Shown here: positions 1 to 9,801 of the stretch, one piece after another
Layout: each line of letters opens with the position of its first letter
How positions within the stretch are numbered: the stretch's first letter is position 1
DNA from: Methylorubrum sp. B1-46
Lineage (GTDB): Bacteria; Pseudomonadota; Alphaproteobacteria; Rhizobiales; Beijerinckiaceae
Assembly (NCBI RefSeq): GCF_021117295.1
Contig: NZ_CP088247.1
Location: 3,177,001-3,241,000, forward strand
DNA: 64,000 nucleotides
Reading direction: 5' to 3'
Program-made: the position numbers and the translations under genes
The notes under the pieces: generated by a model
What the model was told of the DNA's origin: nothing
What the model saw: the letters and a program-made list of their open reading frames with translations, nothing else
The model's database searches: none

Positions 1-889
1 GCTGGATGAGGCCCGCGCCGCGCTGGACGCGGCGGTGCTCGCCGCCGAGTTCGACCCGCGCGAGCTGGAGCGGGTGGAGGAGCGCTTGTTCGCCCTGCGC
101 GCGGCGTCGCGGAAATATTCGGTGCCGGCCGACGATTTGGCCGACCTGCGCAGCCGCTACGATGCGGATGTGGCCGCACTCGATGCCGGGGAGCAGGCGC
201 TCTCGGGGCTTGAGGCCGAGTTGGACGCGGCCGAGGCCGCCTATGCCCAGGCCGCGAAGAGGCTCGGCGACGGGCGGCGCAAGGCGGCCAAAGCCCTCGA
301 CGCGGCGGTCCAGGCCGAGTTGCCGCCGCTGAAGCTGGAGGGCGCCCGCTTCATCACCCAGATCACCGTGGACGAGGCCTCGCGCGATGCCGCCGGCACC
401 GAGCGGGTCGAGTTCTGGGCGCAGACCAATCCAGGCACCCGCGCCGGACCGATGATGAAGGTGGCTTCGGGCGGCGAGCTGTCCCGCTTCATGCTGGCGC
501 TCAAGGTGGTGCTGGCCGGCAAGGGCTCGGCGCCGACCCTGATCTTCGACGAGATCGATACCGGCCTCGGCGGCGCGGTGGCCGATGCCATCGGCGCGCG
601 GCTCGGCCGTCTCTCGGAACAGGTTCAGGTGGTGGCGGTGACGCACGCGCCGCAAGTGGCCGCCCGCGCCTCGACGCATTTCCGCATCGCCAAGGACAGC
701 GTGAAGGACGGCGCGAAGGGGAAGGCGGCCAAGGGCGTGGAGAAGGGCTCGGAACGGGTCACGACCCGGGTGGTCGGGCTCGCGGCGGACGCGCGCAGGG
801 AAGAGATCGCCCGGATGCTGGCTGGCGCGACCGTCACCGACGAGGCCCGCGCGGCGGCAGCGCGACTTCTCCAGGGGGCCGAGGGTTAG
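1..889 (+). CDS. recN: DNA repair protein RecN, 3' part
   Basis: C-terminal part of the SMC-like ATPase RecN, which acts in recombinational repair of double-strand breaks. The reading frame is open from base 2 to the TAG at 887-889, so the start lies before the window. The visible part is the end of the coiled coil (Ala/Glu/Arg-rich, roughly bases 1-330) followed by the C-terminal ATPase lobe: the ABC signature SGGELSR near base 470, Walker B LIFDEIDTG near base 540, and the switch histidine in VTHAPQVAA near base 640. A Lys/Gly-rich insertion near bases 690-755 separates the last conserved blocks, as in many RecN proteins. The assignment is firm; only about half of the protein is present. 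Confidence 0.95.
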   Translation, partial: LDEARAALDAAVLAAEFDPRELERVEERLFALRAASRKYSVPADDLADLRSRYDADVAALDAGEQALSGLEAELDAAEAAYAQAAKRLGDGRRKAAKALDAAVQAELPPLKLEGARFITQITVDEASRDAAGTERVEFWAQTNPGTRAGPMMKVASGGELSRFMLALKVVLAGKGSAPTLIFDEIDTGLGGAVADAIGARLGRLSEQVQVVAVTHAPQVAARASTHFRIAKDSVKDGAKGKAAKGVEKGSERVTTRVVGLAADARREEIARMLAGATVTDEARAAAARLLQGAEG

Positions 890-966
890 CGTCGCTCACA
901 GAACGCCCGCCGCACGGCCCATTGCCGAGGCGAAACCGCCGGCGACCGGGAGTTTCGAAGGCCCTC

Positions 967-1260
967 TCAGTCGCCCTCGTCCAGCTCGATTCCGTACTCC
1001 GCCAGCACCCAGAAGATCGCCTCCAGATCGTCGGCGGTCACGTCGCGGGGCGGCAGCGCCTCTTCGAGGTCGTCGTAGGTCAGTGAGCGACGGCGCTCGG
1101 CATCCGCCTTGGCCAGCAGGCGGTCGACCGTCATGCGGATGTCAGCCGGCAGGGCGTCGTGGCTCGGCAGCACGATGCCGCCGGCCGGGCGCAGGGCGTC
1201 GCTGAGCAAGCGATCGATGATCGCCTGCCGCCGCGCGTGAGCTCCGTCCGAACTGTCCAT
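967..1260 (-). CDS. small protein with a stand-alone sigma-70 region 1.1-like domain
   Basis: A 97-residue protein if started at the ATG at 1258-1260; an upstream in-frame ATG at 1317 would add 19 Arg-rich residues with little coding character. The C-terminal 40 residues (LTYDDLEEALPP, then DLEAIFWVLAEYGIELDE) closely match region 1.1 of RpoD, where the E. coli version reads LTYAEVNDHLPED and continues to MGIQV. The N-terminal half is a helical Arg/Ala/Leu segment. There is no sigma region 2 or 4, so it is not a sigma factor. Region 1.1 in RpoD is an acidic autoinhibitory module that occupies the DNA channel, so a trans-acting role on RNA polymerase is possible but unproven. It is the third gene after pspA and yiaA/B on the same strand, about 70 bases downstream of the latter. 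Confidence 0.75.
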   Translation of the reverse strand: MDSSDGAHARRQAIIDRLLSDALRPAGGIVLPSHDALPADIRMTVDRLLAKADAERRRSLTYDDLEEALPPRDVTADDLEAIFWVLAEYGIELDEGD

Positions 1261-1330
1261 GCCACCGAATATGGACCGTCGCGGGCGCGCGTCGAGTCTC
1301 CACGCACGCGGTCTCACATGACTCCTTTCG

Positions 1331-1603
1331 TCACTCCTTGCCCACCGACATCAGCAGGCGCTCGGTACGGGCGTCCTCGATGCGGTTGACCATGCGGCGC
1401 CCCTCATGGACGTCGCGGAGCGTCTTGGTGGCGGTGATGCAGGACTGGATCAGCATCACCGTGCCCATGGCGAGATAGCCCTTCATCCAGAAGTCGAGGG
1501 GCATGAACAGGATGCCGAAGCCGACCAGTGCGGCGGAGGCGACGAAGGAGGCCTGGGTGAAGACGACCCAGGCGCCGGTATGCTGCGCGGTTTCTTGGGA
1601 CAT
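1331..1603 (-). CDS. YiaA/YiaB-family inner membrane protein
   Basis: A 90-residue protein with two hydrophobic helices (about residues 11-31 and 38-57) and a charged C-terminal tail, the pattern of the YiaA/YiaB domain family. The segment around FGILFMPLDFWMKGY and the following helix agree with the family. The molecular function of YiaA/B is unknown; members are small inner-membrane proteins. It lies 30 bases downstream of the pspA-like gene, in the same orientation, and is probably co-transcribed with it, which suggests a shared role in the envelope-stress response. Confidence 0.8.
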   Translation of the reverse strand: MSQETAQHTGAWVVFTQASFVASAALVGFGILFMPLDFWMKGYLAMGTVMLIQSCITATKTLRDVHEGRRMVNRIEDARTERLLMSVGKE

Positions 1604-1633
1604 GGCTTTCTTCCTTGAGAGGGGAGGGGCGGA

Positions 1634-2326
1634 TCAGACGGCACCCGCGCGCCCGGCCTCCGCGCGGCCGCGGAGGCGGGCCAGCACGTCGTCGGAGGAA
1701 GGACGTGTCCGAGGCCCGAAGCCCGCGCGTTCAAGACGCTCGGCGATCGTCTCCTCGGGTGTCTCGATCGCGGCGAGCGCCGCATCGGCATCCGTTGCCT
1801 CGGCCTGAAGCCGCTGGAGCCGGGCCAGGGTGGCCTCCGCCTCGCGCAGGCTGGCATTGCCGCCTACGCTCTGCCTCCCACGCAGACGCCGGACGGCTTC
1901 CGCGGCCGCCGCAACCCGCCGCCCGCGCTCCAGAGCCTCCTGGCGCCGGGTCGCGTCGGCGAGCACTGTGCGCATCCGCGTCACTTCCGCGGCGAAGGTC
2001 GCCCGTGCGGCGCGGAGCGAATCCCGCTCGGCTTCGAGGCTCGCGATGGCTTCGGCCGCCTCGCAAGCGAGATCCTCGCGGCCCGCCGTGAGGGCGGCCA
2101 CGGCGCGGGTCTCCAGATCGGCCGCGCGCGCCTCGACGTCGGCCAGCCGACGGGCCTCGGCGGCGTCCCCGGCCATCGCCGCAGCCAGCGCCCGCCGGCT
2201 CCGCTCCAAGTCGGCGGCGGTCTCGCGGATCTGCTGATCAAGGACGAGGAGGGCGTGGCGGTCGTAGGCCTCCTCGCAGGCCTGGGCGGCGGCGCCGCGG
2301 GCAAGCGTTCGCAACAGCGTCAACAT
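1634..2326 (-). CDS. pspA: PspA/IM30-family phage-shock protein
   Basis: A 230-residue, almost entirely helical, Ala/Arg/Glu-rich coiled-coil protein beginning MLTLLRTL, then a long heptad-like stretch (about residues 30-185) as in PspA/IM30/Vipp1 proteins, which bind and stabilise the inner membrane under stress. Sequence conservation in this family is low, so the call rests on length, coiled-coil architecture, the amphipathic N-terminal helix and the linked YiaA/B gene. The start at 2326 has a GGAG motif about 9 bases upstream; a more upstream ATG at 2395 lies within the operator-like palindrome and is unlikely. First gene of a three-gene minus-strand operon. No PspF or PspBC is nearby. Confidence 0.7.
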   Translation of the reverse strand: MLTLLRTLARGAAAQACEEAYDRHALLVLDQQIRETAADLERSRRALAAAMAGDAAEARRLADVEARAADLETRAVAALTAGREDLACEAAEAIASLEAERDSLRAARATFAAEVTRMRTVLADATRRQEALERGRRVAAAAEAVRRLRGRQSVGGNASLREAEATLARLQRLQAEATDADAALAAIETPEETIAERLERAGFGPRTRPSSDDVLARLRGRAEAGRAGAV

Positions 2327-2380
2327 GGCATCACTCCGAGGGCGTGACCGCGTCGTCACGTCGATAGGAGTGCGCCGGGT

Positions 2381-2418
2381 TTGCACGATGTGCAAGTGAT
2401 GTTTTGCACACCGTACAA
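2381..2418. promoter_or_regulatory. tandem palindromic operator upstream of pspA
   Basis: Two 15-base palindromes: a perfect TTGCAC-GAT-GTGCAA at 2381-2395 and a near-identical TTGCAC-ACC-GTACAA at 2404-2418. Their centres are 23 bases apart, about two helical turns. They lie 55-92 bases upstream of the pspA start, where a transcription factor would act. No sigma-54 -24/-12 element (GG-N10-GC), as used by enterobacterial psp operons, was seen. The regulator is unknown. Confidence 0.6.
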
Positions 2419-2469
2419 TCCCGTACTCGTCGGCGGGGTGCTGCTCGGCCGGAGCCGAGCGATCGGCCT

Positions 2470-2522
2470 AGGGCATCGTCTTTTCCCGAAAGCCGGCAGC
2501 CACCTTTCAGGACGATGCTCTA
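2470..2522. repeat. dispersed repeat, copy A (terminal inverted repeats)
   Basis: A roughly 53-base element starting AGGGCATCGTC and ending GACGATGCTCTA, so its ends are inverted repeats, with an inner GAAAGC ... CCTTTC pair. A clearly related copy is at 14617-14667. The stop codon of the molybdenum oxidoreductase gene (2520-2522) is provided by the end of this element. Confidence 0.75.
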
Positions 2523-4835
2523 ATCCCGCACAGCCAGCTCCGCCGCCTTGGCGATCCGCACGGGGATCGCCTTTGCCGCCGGGACCTTGGCCTGGGCGTC
2601 GTGGTGCCAGAGCGGGATCAGCACGTTCAATTCCGGGTAGTAGCCGGCACAATTGCCCTCGGGGATATCGTACTTGACGATCCTCAGACCCTTCACCTCG
2701 CGGGCGAACTCGTCGGCGGCTTCGGTCACGACATCGACTGTCTCGCCGTCGGCGAGTTGCAGGCGCTCGATGTCGTTCTCGTTCATGAACAGCACCTGCC
2801 GGGTGCCTTTCACGCCGCGAAAGCGGTCGTGGTAGCCGTAGATCGTGGTGTTGAACTGGTCGTTCGAGCGCAGGGTAATGAGGTCGAGCACGTCGCGCCG
2901 GTCGCTCTTCATATCCGGGTCCATGTCGAGCCCGTCCGGCGGCACGACGAAGTTGGCCTTACCCGTGTCCGTCTCCCATTTGCGCTCGCGGGCGGCGAGC
3001 GGCTTGTGCAGGCCGCCGGGCTCGAACAGGCGCGCGTTGAAGTCCTTGAACTTCTCCGGATAGGTCGCCTCGATGGCGTCGCGCACTTTGGCGTAATCGC
3101 CGACCCAGGCGTTCCAATCGACCCGCGGGTTCTCCGGCAGCGTCGCCTTGGCGAGCTGCGCCACGATCCAGGGCTCGGAGCGCACGTGGTCGCTGATCGG
3201 CGAGGCGACGCCGCGCGAGCCGTGGAAGCAGGAGGTCGAATCCTCCATCGACACCGCCTGCGGACCGCTCGCCTGCTCGTCGATCTCGATCCGCCCGAGA
3301 CAGGGCAGGATGTAGGCGATCTCGCCGTGAACGAGATGCGAGCGGTTGAGCTTTGTCGAGACCTGTACGGTGAGCCGAATCCCGCGCCATGCCTCCTCCA
3401 TCCGCTGCGTGTCGGGGATGGCGCGCACGAAGTTGCCGCCGAGCCCGACGAACGCCTTCACCCTGCCGGCGAGCACGCCCTCGCAGGTCTCGATCGTGTT
3501 CATCCCCTTCTCGCGGGGCGGCTCGAAGCCGTACATCGCCTTGAGCTTGTCCAGCGGCACCAGGGAGGGCTCGTCGGCGATGCCGACGGTGCGCTGGCCC
3601 TGCACGTTCGAGTGTCCGCGCACGGGGCAGATGCCGGCACCGGGGCGCCCGATATTGCCGCGCAAGAGCAGCAGGTTGACGAACATCTGCACCGTCTCGG
3701 TGCCGCGGCGATGCTGGGTCAGGCCCATGCCGTAGATGCCGATCACCGCCCGCGCGCGGGCATAGACGGCTGCGGCCGCCTCCATCCCCTCGCGCTTCAG
3801 GCCGGACTTGGCCTCCAGCGCCGGCCATTCGAGCCGGTCGCAGAACTTTTCGAACTTCTCGAAGCCGTGGGTGTGCTCACTGAGGAAGTCGACGTCGAGG
3901 ACGCGGGGACGCCCCTCCTCCTGCGCCTGCCGGTCCATGGCGAACAGCGCCTTGCAGATCCCGGCAATCGCCGCGATGTCGCCGCCCGCCTTCACCTGAT
4001 GGTACTGGGTCGAGATCTGCGTCGAGGAATGCGTCAGCATCTCGATCGGCGATTGCGGGTTGGTGAAGCGCTCGAGCCCGCGCTCCCGCAGCGGGTTGAA
4101 GGTGATGATCGGAACGCCCCGGCGCCGGGCGTCCTGCAGCGGGTGCAGCATCCGCGGCGAATTCGAGCCGACGTTCTGGCCGAAGAACAGGATCAGGTCG
4201 GTGGCCTCGAAATCCTCCAGCACCGTCGTCCCGACCGGTACGCCGATCGATTGCGGCAGCGCCTTCGAGGTCGATTCGTGGCACATGTTCGAGGAGTCGG
4301 GCAGGTTGTTGTTGCCGTACATGCGCGCGAACAGCGCGTACATGTAGCTCGTTTCCAGCGAGGCCCGGCCTGAGGAGTAGAACACCGCCGCCTTCGGATC
4401 CTCCTCCCGAATGGCCTTCAGCTCGCGGCCGATCTCTTCGAAGGCCTGCTCCCAGGAGACGGGAAGGTAGCGGTCGCGCTGCGGATCGTAGCGCAGGGGA
4501 TGGGTGATGCGGCCCTTCTCCTCAAGGTCGTAATCGGCCCAGGTCAGAAGCTCGGTGACCGAGTGGCGCTCGAAAAAGTCCGGCCCGATGCGCTTGCGCG
4601 TCTGCTCCCAGGCGGTCGCCTTGGCGCCGTTCTCGCAATACTCGAAGGTCGAGGGCTTGGCCGGCTTCGACCACGCGCAGGACACGCACATGAAGCCGCC
4701 CGGCTTGTTCTGCTTCATCAGCATCGCCGCGCCGGAGGCCGGGATCTCCTCACGGGTCAGGATATCGACGAGCGAGCGGGCCGAGCCCCATCCGCCGGCC
4801 GGGTCGGTATAGGCTTCGATCTTCTCGTCGGGCAT
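2520..4835 (-). CDS. FdhF/YdeP-family molybdopterin oxidoreductase (formate dehydrogenase-like)
   Basis: A 771-residue molybdopterin-guanine-dinucleotide enzyme of the FdhF/YdeP family. Near the N-terminus are the family cysteines in FMCVSCAW and FEYCENGAKA (residues about 49-75), then molybdopterin-binding blocks such as YSSGRASLETSY, FFGQNVGSNSPRM and RGNIGRPGAGICPVRGHSNVQG, and a C-terminal molydopterin dinucleotide-binding domain (LRSNDQFNTTIYGYHDR). There is no Tat signal, so it should be cytoplasmic. In Methylobacterium extorquens a protein of this type (Fdh4A) is a molybdenum formate dehydrogenase important in methanol growth; this gene is a candidate, but the small downstream fdh4B reported there is not evident here, because a repeat and the pspA promoter follow the stop codon. 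The upstream gene codes for a secreted protein on the same strand. Confidence 0.85.
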   Translation of the reverse strand: MPDEKIEAYTDPAGGWGSARSLVDILTREEIPASGAAMLMKQNKPGGFMCVSCAWSKPAKPSTFEYCENGAKATAWEQTRKRIGPDFFERHSVTELLTWADYDLEEKGRITHPLRYDPQRDRYLPVSWEQAFEEIGRELKAIREEDPKAAVFYSSGRASLETSYMYALFARMYGNNNLPDSSNMCHESTSKALPQSIGVPVGTTVLEDFEATDLILFFGQNVGSNSPRMLHPLQDARRRGVPIITFNPLRERGLERFTNPQSPIEMLTHSSTQISTQYHQVKAGGDIAAIAGICKALFAMDRQAQEEGRPRVLDVDFLSEHTHGFEKFEKFCDRLEWPALEAKSGLKREGMEAAAAVYARARAVIGIYGMGLTQHRRGTETVQMFVNLLLLRGNIGRPGAGICPVRGHSNVQGQRTVGIADEPSLVPLDKLKAMYGFEPPREKGMNTIETCEGVLAGRVKAFVGLGGNFVRAIPDTQRMEEAWRGIRLTVQVSTKLNRSHLVHGEIAYILPCLGRIEIDEQASGPQAVSMEDSTSCFHGSRGVASPISDHVRSEPWIVAQLAKATLPENPRVDWNAWVGDYAKVRDAIEATYPEKFKDFNARLFEPGGLHKPLAARERKWETDTGKANFVVPPDGLDMDPDMKSDRRDVLDLITLRSNDQFNTTIYGYHDRFRGVKGTRQVLFMNENDIERLQLADGETVDVVTEAADEFAREVKGLRIVKYDIPEGNCAGYYPELNVLIPLWHHDAQAKVPAAKAIPVRIAKAAELAVRD

Positions 4836-4958
4836 GGCCGGGCTCGCTTCGGGTGACCTCGGCGCAACACAGGGGTGAAACGTCGGGTTCCACCCATGCG
4901 ACGACGGCTCCGGCGCGACCCCGGATGCCCGCGATCGTTGCGGGCGCAGTGAGCGGCC

Positions 4959-5999
4959 CTATTGTTCGGCGAAGGGCTCCGCTCCGGGCGCATCCGGGTT
5001 CATGCCCTCGACCGGAACGCGGCTGCGGCGGGGTCGCGGTGCCGTGTTGGCGGCGGTCGGCGCCGCGGTGTTGGCGCCGAGCCGTGCCGCGAGCGCGATC
5101 GCCCGCGCCTCGGTGAAGCGGAGGTGGCAGTAGCCGTGCGCCCCTTCGCGGGCATAGGTCCGGCACGCCTGCTCGCGGTCGGACGAGAACGCCGCCTGCT
5201 CCTGCACGATCGGCCGGATATCGCTGCCGCGCGAGCGCTGGGTCATGATCTTGTAGTTGTCGCGCACCGCCTTGTCGGCGACGCCGCGGGCGGTATCGAA
5301 CTCGCCCGCCTGCGGGATGAGGCTCGCCGCGCCGGGTCCCCACAGGCCCGACGGCGTGGTCTCGCAATCTGCCGCCGTGAAGGTGCAGGCCGGCCCCGAG
5401 CCCAGCGGCGTGGCGAGCACGCTGCCGTCGAGGATCTCGAAGCGCAGCGGGCATTCGGCGCTCGCCACCGAGAAGCGGGAGACACCCTGGGCGCGGCCCT
5501 CCGCGCTTAGCGAAATCGGCTTGCCGTCGTTGAGCTTGACCGTACAAGCCTCGGTCGGCTGCGAGATCTTGGTGCCCGGCAGGCTCATCAGCGCCGTGTA
5601 GGCCGCGCCGTTCCGCTCAATCTTCAGGGAGCCTTTCAACCCGTTCAGCAGCAGCTCCTGCCCGGCGACGTTGTCCTCGGCCGGCACGCGCAGCACCACC
5701 GGCTGGCGCGGCTGGGCCGGCGCGCTCGGCCGCGTCTCGACACCTTCGCCGGGGGCGGGGGCACCCGGCTCGACCGGTTGCGGCGGCGGCTGGACCGGCA
5801 CGTTGCGCGGCGGTTGCGGCGGGCGCGCCGCCCGCCCGATGCCGAACAGCTCCTCGAAGAAATTCTGCGCCCGCGCGGGCGTGGACGGGAGTACAGCCAA
5901 GCCGGCGAGCACGAGCAGCGCTCCGCTGGCGACACAGGCCGGGCGCGCCGCCCTGCGGACCTTCCGCGCGGACATTCTCTCGGAGACGGGCAGGGACAT
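4959..5999 (-). CDS. secreted proline-rich protein of unknown function
   Basis: A 346-residue protein from the ATG at 5997-5999 (an upstream ATG at 6041 would add 14 residues before a normal signal peptide). Residues about 10-45 form a signal peptide (twin Arg, hydrophobic GALLVLAGLAVL, cleavage after PARA). A Pro-rich linker (QPPRNVPVQPPPQPVEPGAP region) leads to a globular domain with a few cysteines (EACTVKL, AECPLRF, PACTFTAADCE) and a C-terminal segment with CRTYAREGAHGYCHLRF. I do not recognise the family. It precedes the molybdenum oxidoreductase gene by about 120 bases on the same strand, so it may be co-transcribed, but its product is exported whereas the oxidoreductase appears cytoplasmic. 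Confidence 0.75.
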   Translation of the reverse strand: MSLPVSERMSARKVRRAARPACVASGALLVLAGLAVLPSTPARAQNFFEELFGIGRAARPPQPPRNVPVQPPPQPVEPGAPAPGEGVETRPSAPAQPRQPVVLRVPAEDNVAGQELLLNGLKGSLKIERNGAAYTALMSLPGTKISQPTEACTVKLNDGKPISLSAEGRAQGVSRFSVASAECPLRFEILDGSVLATPLGSGPACTFTAADCETTPSGLWGPGAASLIPQAGEFDTARGVADKAVRDNYKIMTQRSRGSDIRPIVQEQAAFSSDREQACRTYAREGAHGYCHLRFTEARAIALAARLGANTAAPTAANTAPRPRRSRVPVEGMNPDAPGAEPFAEQ

Positions 6000-6180
6000 C
6001 AGGCCGTCGGCCTCCCGGTTTGAAGCCACTTCACGGGCCATGTGTCGTCGTCATACCACGTCACCCGTGGCGCGGACGTGGCAGCCTGGCAACAAACAAG
6101 CTTCTCTACGGATCTCATTCCGAAAATCGCCTTGACCCGGCGGAGGATGGCGGACGTCGCTGAACCGTTCGGCGCACGTT

Positions 6181-6212
6181 CTTGCGGCGGCGTAGCCGTC
6201 TTCTTATATGCG
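6181..6212 (+). promoter_or_regulatory. RpoH (sigma-32) heat-shock promoter of dnaK
   Basis: CTTG at 6181-6184, an 18-base spacer, then CTTATATGCG at 6203-6212. This is a full match to the alphaproteobacterial heat-shock promoter consensus CTTG-N17/18-CYTATNTNNG. Transcription would start near 6219, giving a 5' leader of about 150 bases before dnaK. No CIRCE element was seen in the 326-base upstream gap. Confidence 0.8.
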
Positions 6213-6367
6213 GCGGGACACGGGACGAAGCCTGGGAAGCACAGCCCGCCAGGGCGATGCGCTTCGGATCCATCCCGTTCTCAAACCTGATGTTTTTGTA
6301 CCGCCATGGGTCGAGCTGCTTCGGGGCTCGGCGGTCTGCTTGAAAAATCCAACAGAGGGATCCCACC

Positions 6368-8287
<1,920 letters not shown>

Positions 8288-8302
8288 GTCCGCGTAACGG
8301 CT

Positions 8303-8339
8303 CGGGAGCGGTGCGCCAGCGCCGCTCCCGATCATTTTT
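8303..8339 (+). terminator. intrinsic terminator or attenuator after dnaK
   Basis: Perfect 9-bp inverted repeat CGGGAGCGG / CCGCTCCCG (8303-8311 and 8322-8330) followed by ATCATTTTTC. It lies between dnaK and dnaJ, so it may lower dnaJ expression relative to dnaK. Confidence 0.7.
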
Positions 8340-8524
8340 CATCGTCAGCGGCGCGAACGGCTTGATCCTCGGGCAAGGCTCGGGGATCAACGGTGCCGAG
8401 CGTCCGAGAGAAGCGAAGGTCGATCCGGCCCGTCCCGTTCGAGTCGGGAGGCGGATCGCGGCGCGGCCGAAGCCCGACACGCGAGTCGGCAGCCGGCGCG
8501 AACGAGAGGCTCCAGGGGCCGGGA

Positions 8525-9676
8525 ATGTCGAAACGGGACTATTACGAGGTCTTGGGCGTCGCGAAGACGGCCTCGGAGAGCGAGCTGAAGGTCGCCTTCC
8601 GCAAGCTGGCCATGGTGCATCATCCGGACCGCAATCCCGGCGACAAGGAAGCCGAGATCAAGTTCAAGGAAGTCAACGAGGCCTATCAGTGCCTCTCCGA
8701 CGGCCAGAAGCGCGCGGCCTACGACCGCTTCGGCCACGCCGCCTTCAGCCAGGGCGGCGCGGGCGGCCCCGGATTCGGCAACGAGTTCGGCGACTTCATG
8801 TCGGACATCTTCGAGAACTTCTTCGGGGATGGTCGCGGCGCACCGGGCGGCGGACGCGGGCGCGGCGGTGCGCCCGGCCGCGAGCGCGGGGCGGACCTGC
8901 GCTACAACCTCGAGATCAGCCTCGAAGAGGCGTTTGCCGGCAAGACCGAGACCATCCGGATCCCGACCTCGATCGCCTGTGAGACCTGCTCGGGCACGGG
9001 GGCCAAGGCTGGATCGAAGGCGCGCACCTGCTCGACCTGCGGCGGCTACGGCCGGGTGCGGGCAGCGCAGGGCTTCTTCGCCATCGAGCGGACCTGCCCG
9101 AACTGCCACGGGCGCGGCGAGGTGGTGGACGATCCCTGTCCGTCCTGCTCCGGCGCCGGCCGGGTCAACCGCGAGCGCACGCTCTCGATCAACGTGCCGG
9201 CGGGTGTCGATGACGGCCTGCGCATCCGGCTCGCGGGCGAGGGCGAGAGCGGCCTGCGCGGCGGACCGTCGGGCGACCTCTACGTCTTCCTCTCGATCAA
9301 GCCACACCCCTTCTTCCAGCGCGACGGGGCCGACCTGTTCTGCCGCGTGCCGATCTCGATGGTGACGGCGGCGCTCTCGGGCGAGATCACCGTGCCGGTG
9401 ATCGACGGCTCGCAGACGCAGGTCCGCATCCCGGCCGGCACGCAGACCGCCAAGCAGTTCCGCATCAAGGGCAAGGGCATGCCGGTGCTGCGCTCGCGCG
9501 AGGTCGGCGACCTCTACATCCAGGTCTCGGTGGAGACGCCGCAGAACCTGACCAAGCGCCAGCGCGAGCTGCTGCAGGAGTTCGACCAGAGCGCCTCGGA
9601 CGAGAATCACCCCGAGAGCGCCGGGTTCTTCTCCAAGGTGCGTGACTTCTTCGTGAGCGGTTCCACGCGGGCGTGA
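8525..9676 (+). CDS. dnaJ: chaperone protein DnaJ (Hsp40)
   Basis: A 383-residue type I DnaJ, started at the ATG at 8525 because the J domain begins there ([11 protein letters not shown]); an upstream ATG would add 44 non-conserved residues. J domain residues 1-70 with the HPD motif in [10 protein letters not shown]; Gly/Phe-rich linker (about 75-125); four CXXCXGXG zinc-binding repeats, [24 protein letters not shown] and CPSCSGAG (about 155-215); then the C-terminal substrate-binding domains. It stimulates DnaK ATPase and delivers substrates. dnaK-dnaJ order is the usual one. A purine-rich stretch (AGGGGCCGGGA) precedes the start. Confidence 0.99.
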   Translation: MSKRDYYEVLGVAKTASESELKVAFRKLAMVHHPDRNPGDKEAEIKFKEVNEAYQCLSDGQKRAAYDRFGHAAFSQGGAGGPGFGNEFGDFMSDIFENFFGDGRGAPGGGRGRGGAPGRERGADLRYNLEISLEEAFAGKTETIRIPTSIACETCSGTGAKAGSKARTCSTCGGYGRVRAAQGFFAIERTCPNCHGRGEVVDDPCPSCSGAGRVNRERTLSINVPAGVDDGLRIRLAGEGESGLRGGPSGDLYVFLSIKPHPFFQRDGADLFCRVPISMVTAALSGEITVPVIDGSQTQVRIPAGTQTAKQFRIKGKGMPVLRSREVGDLYIQVSVETPQNLTKRQRELLQEFDQSASDENHPESAGFFSKVRDFFVSGSTRA

Positions 9677-9801
9677 TCCGCGACGCCCCTCCGGGATCAA
9701 ACCGGGGGCACCACTGGTTATGATCGCGGCTCATCGCTGCGATCATGCACCCGATGCCGGTCGCGAAGCTTGACTGCCTGCGGGTTTTCGTCGTCTAGCC
9801 T

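Noticed and set aside
2601..4373. A 590-codon open frame on the plus strand opposite the molybdenum oxidoreductase gene
   Set aside because: It is a high-GC shadow of the real gene: its sequence is a Gly/Arg/His/Val mixture without motifs, whereas the minus strand encodes a full conserved enzyme.
9685..9709. Intrinsic terminator after dnaJ
   Set aside because: An imperfect GCCCC ... GGGGGC hairpin exists but has a bulge and no T tract, so it was not listed as a terminator.
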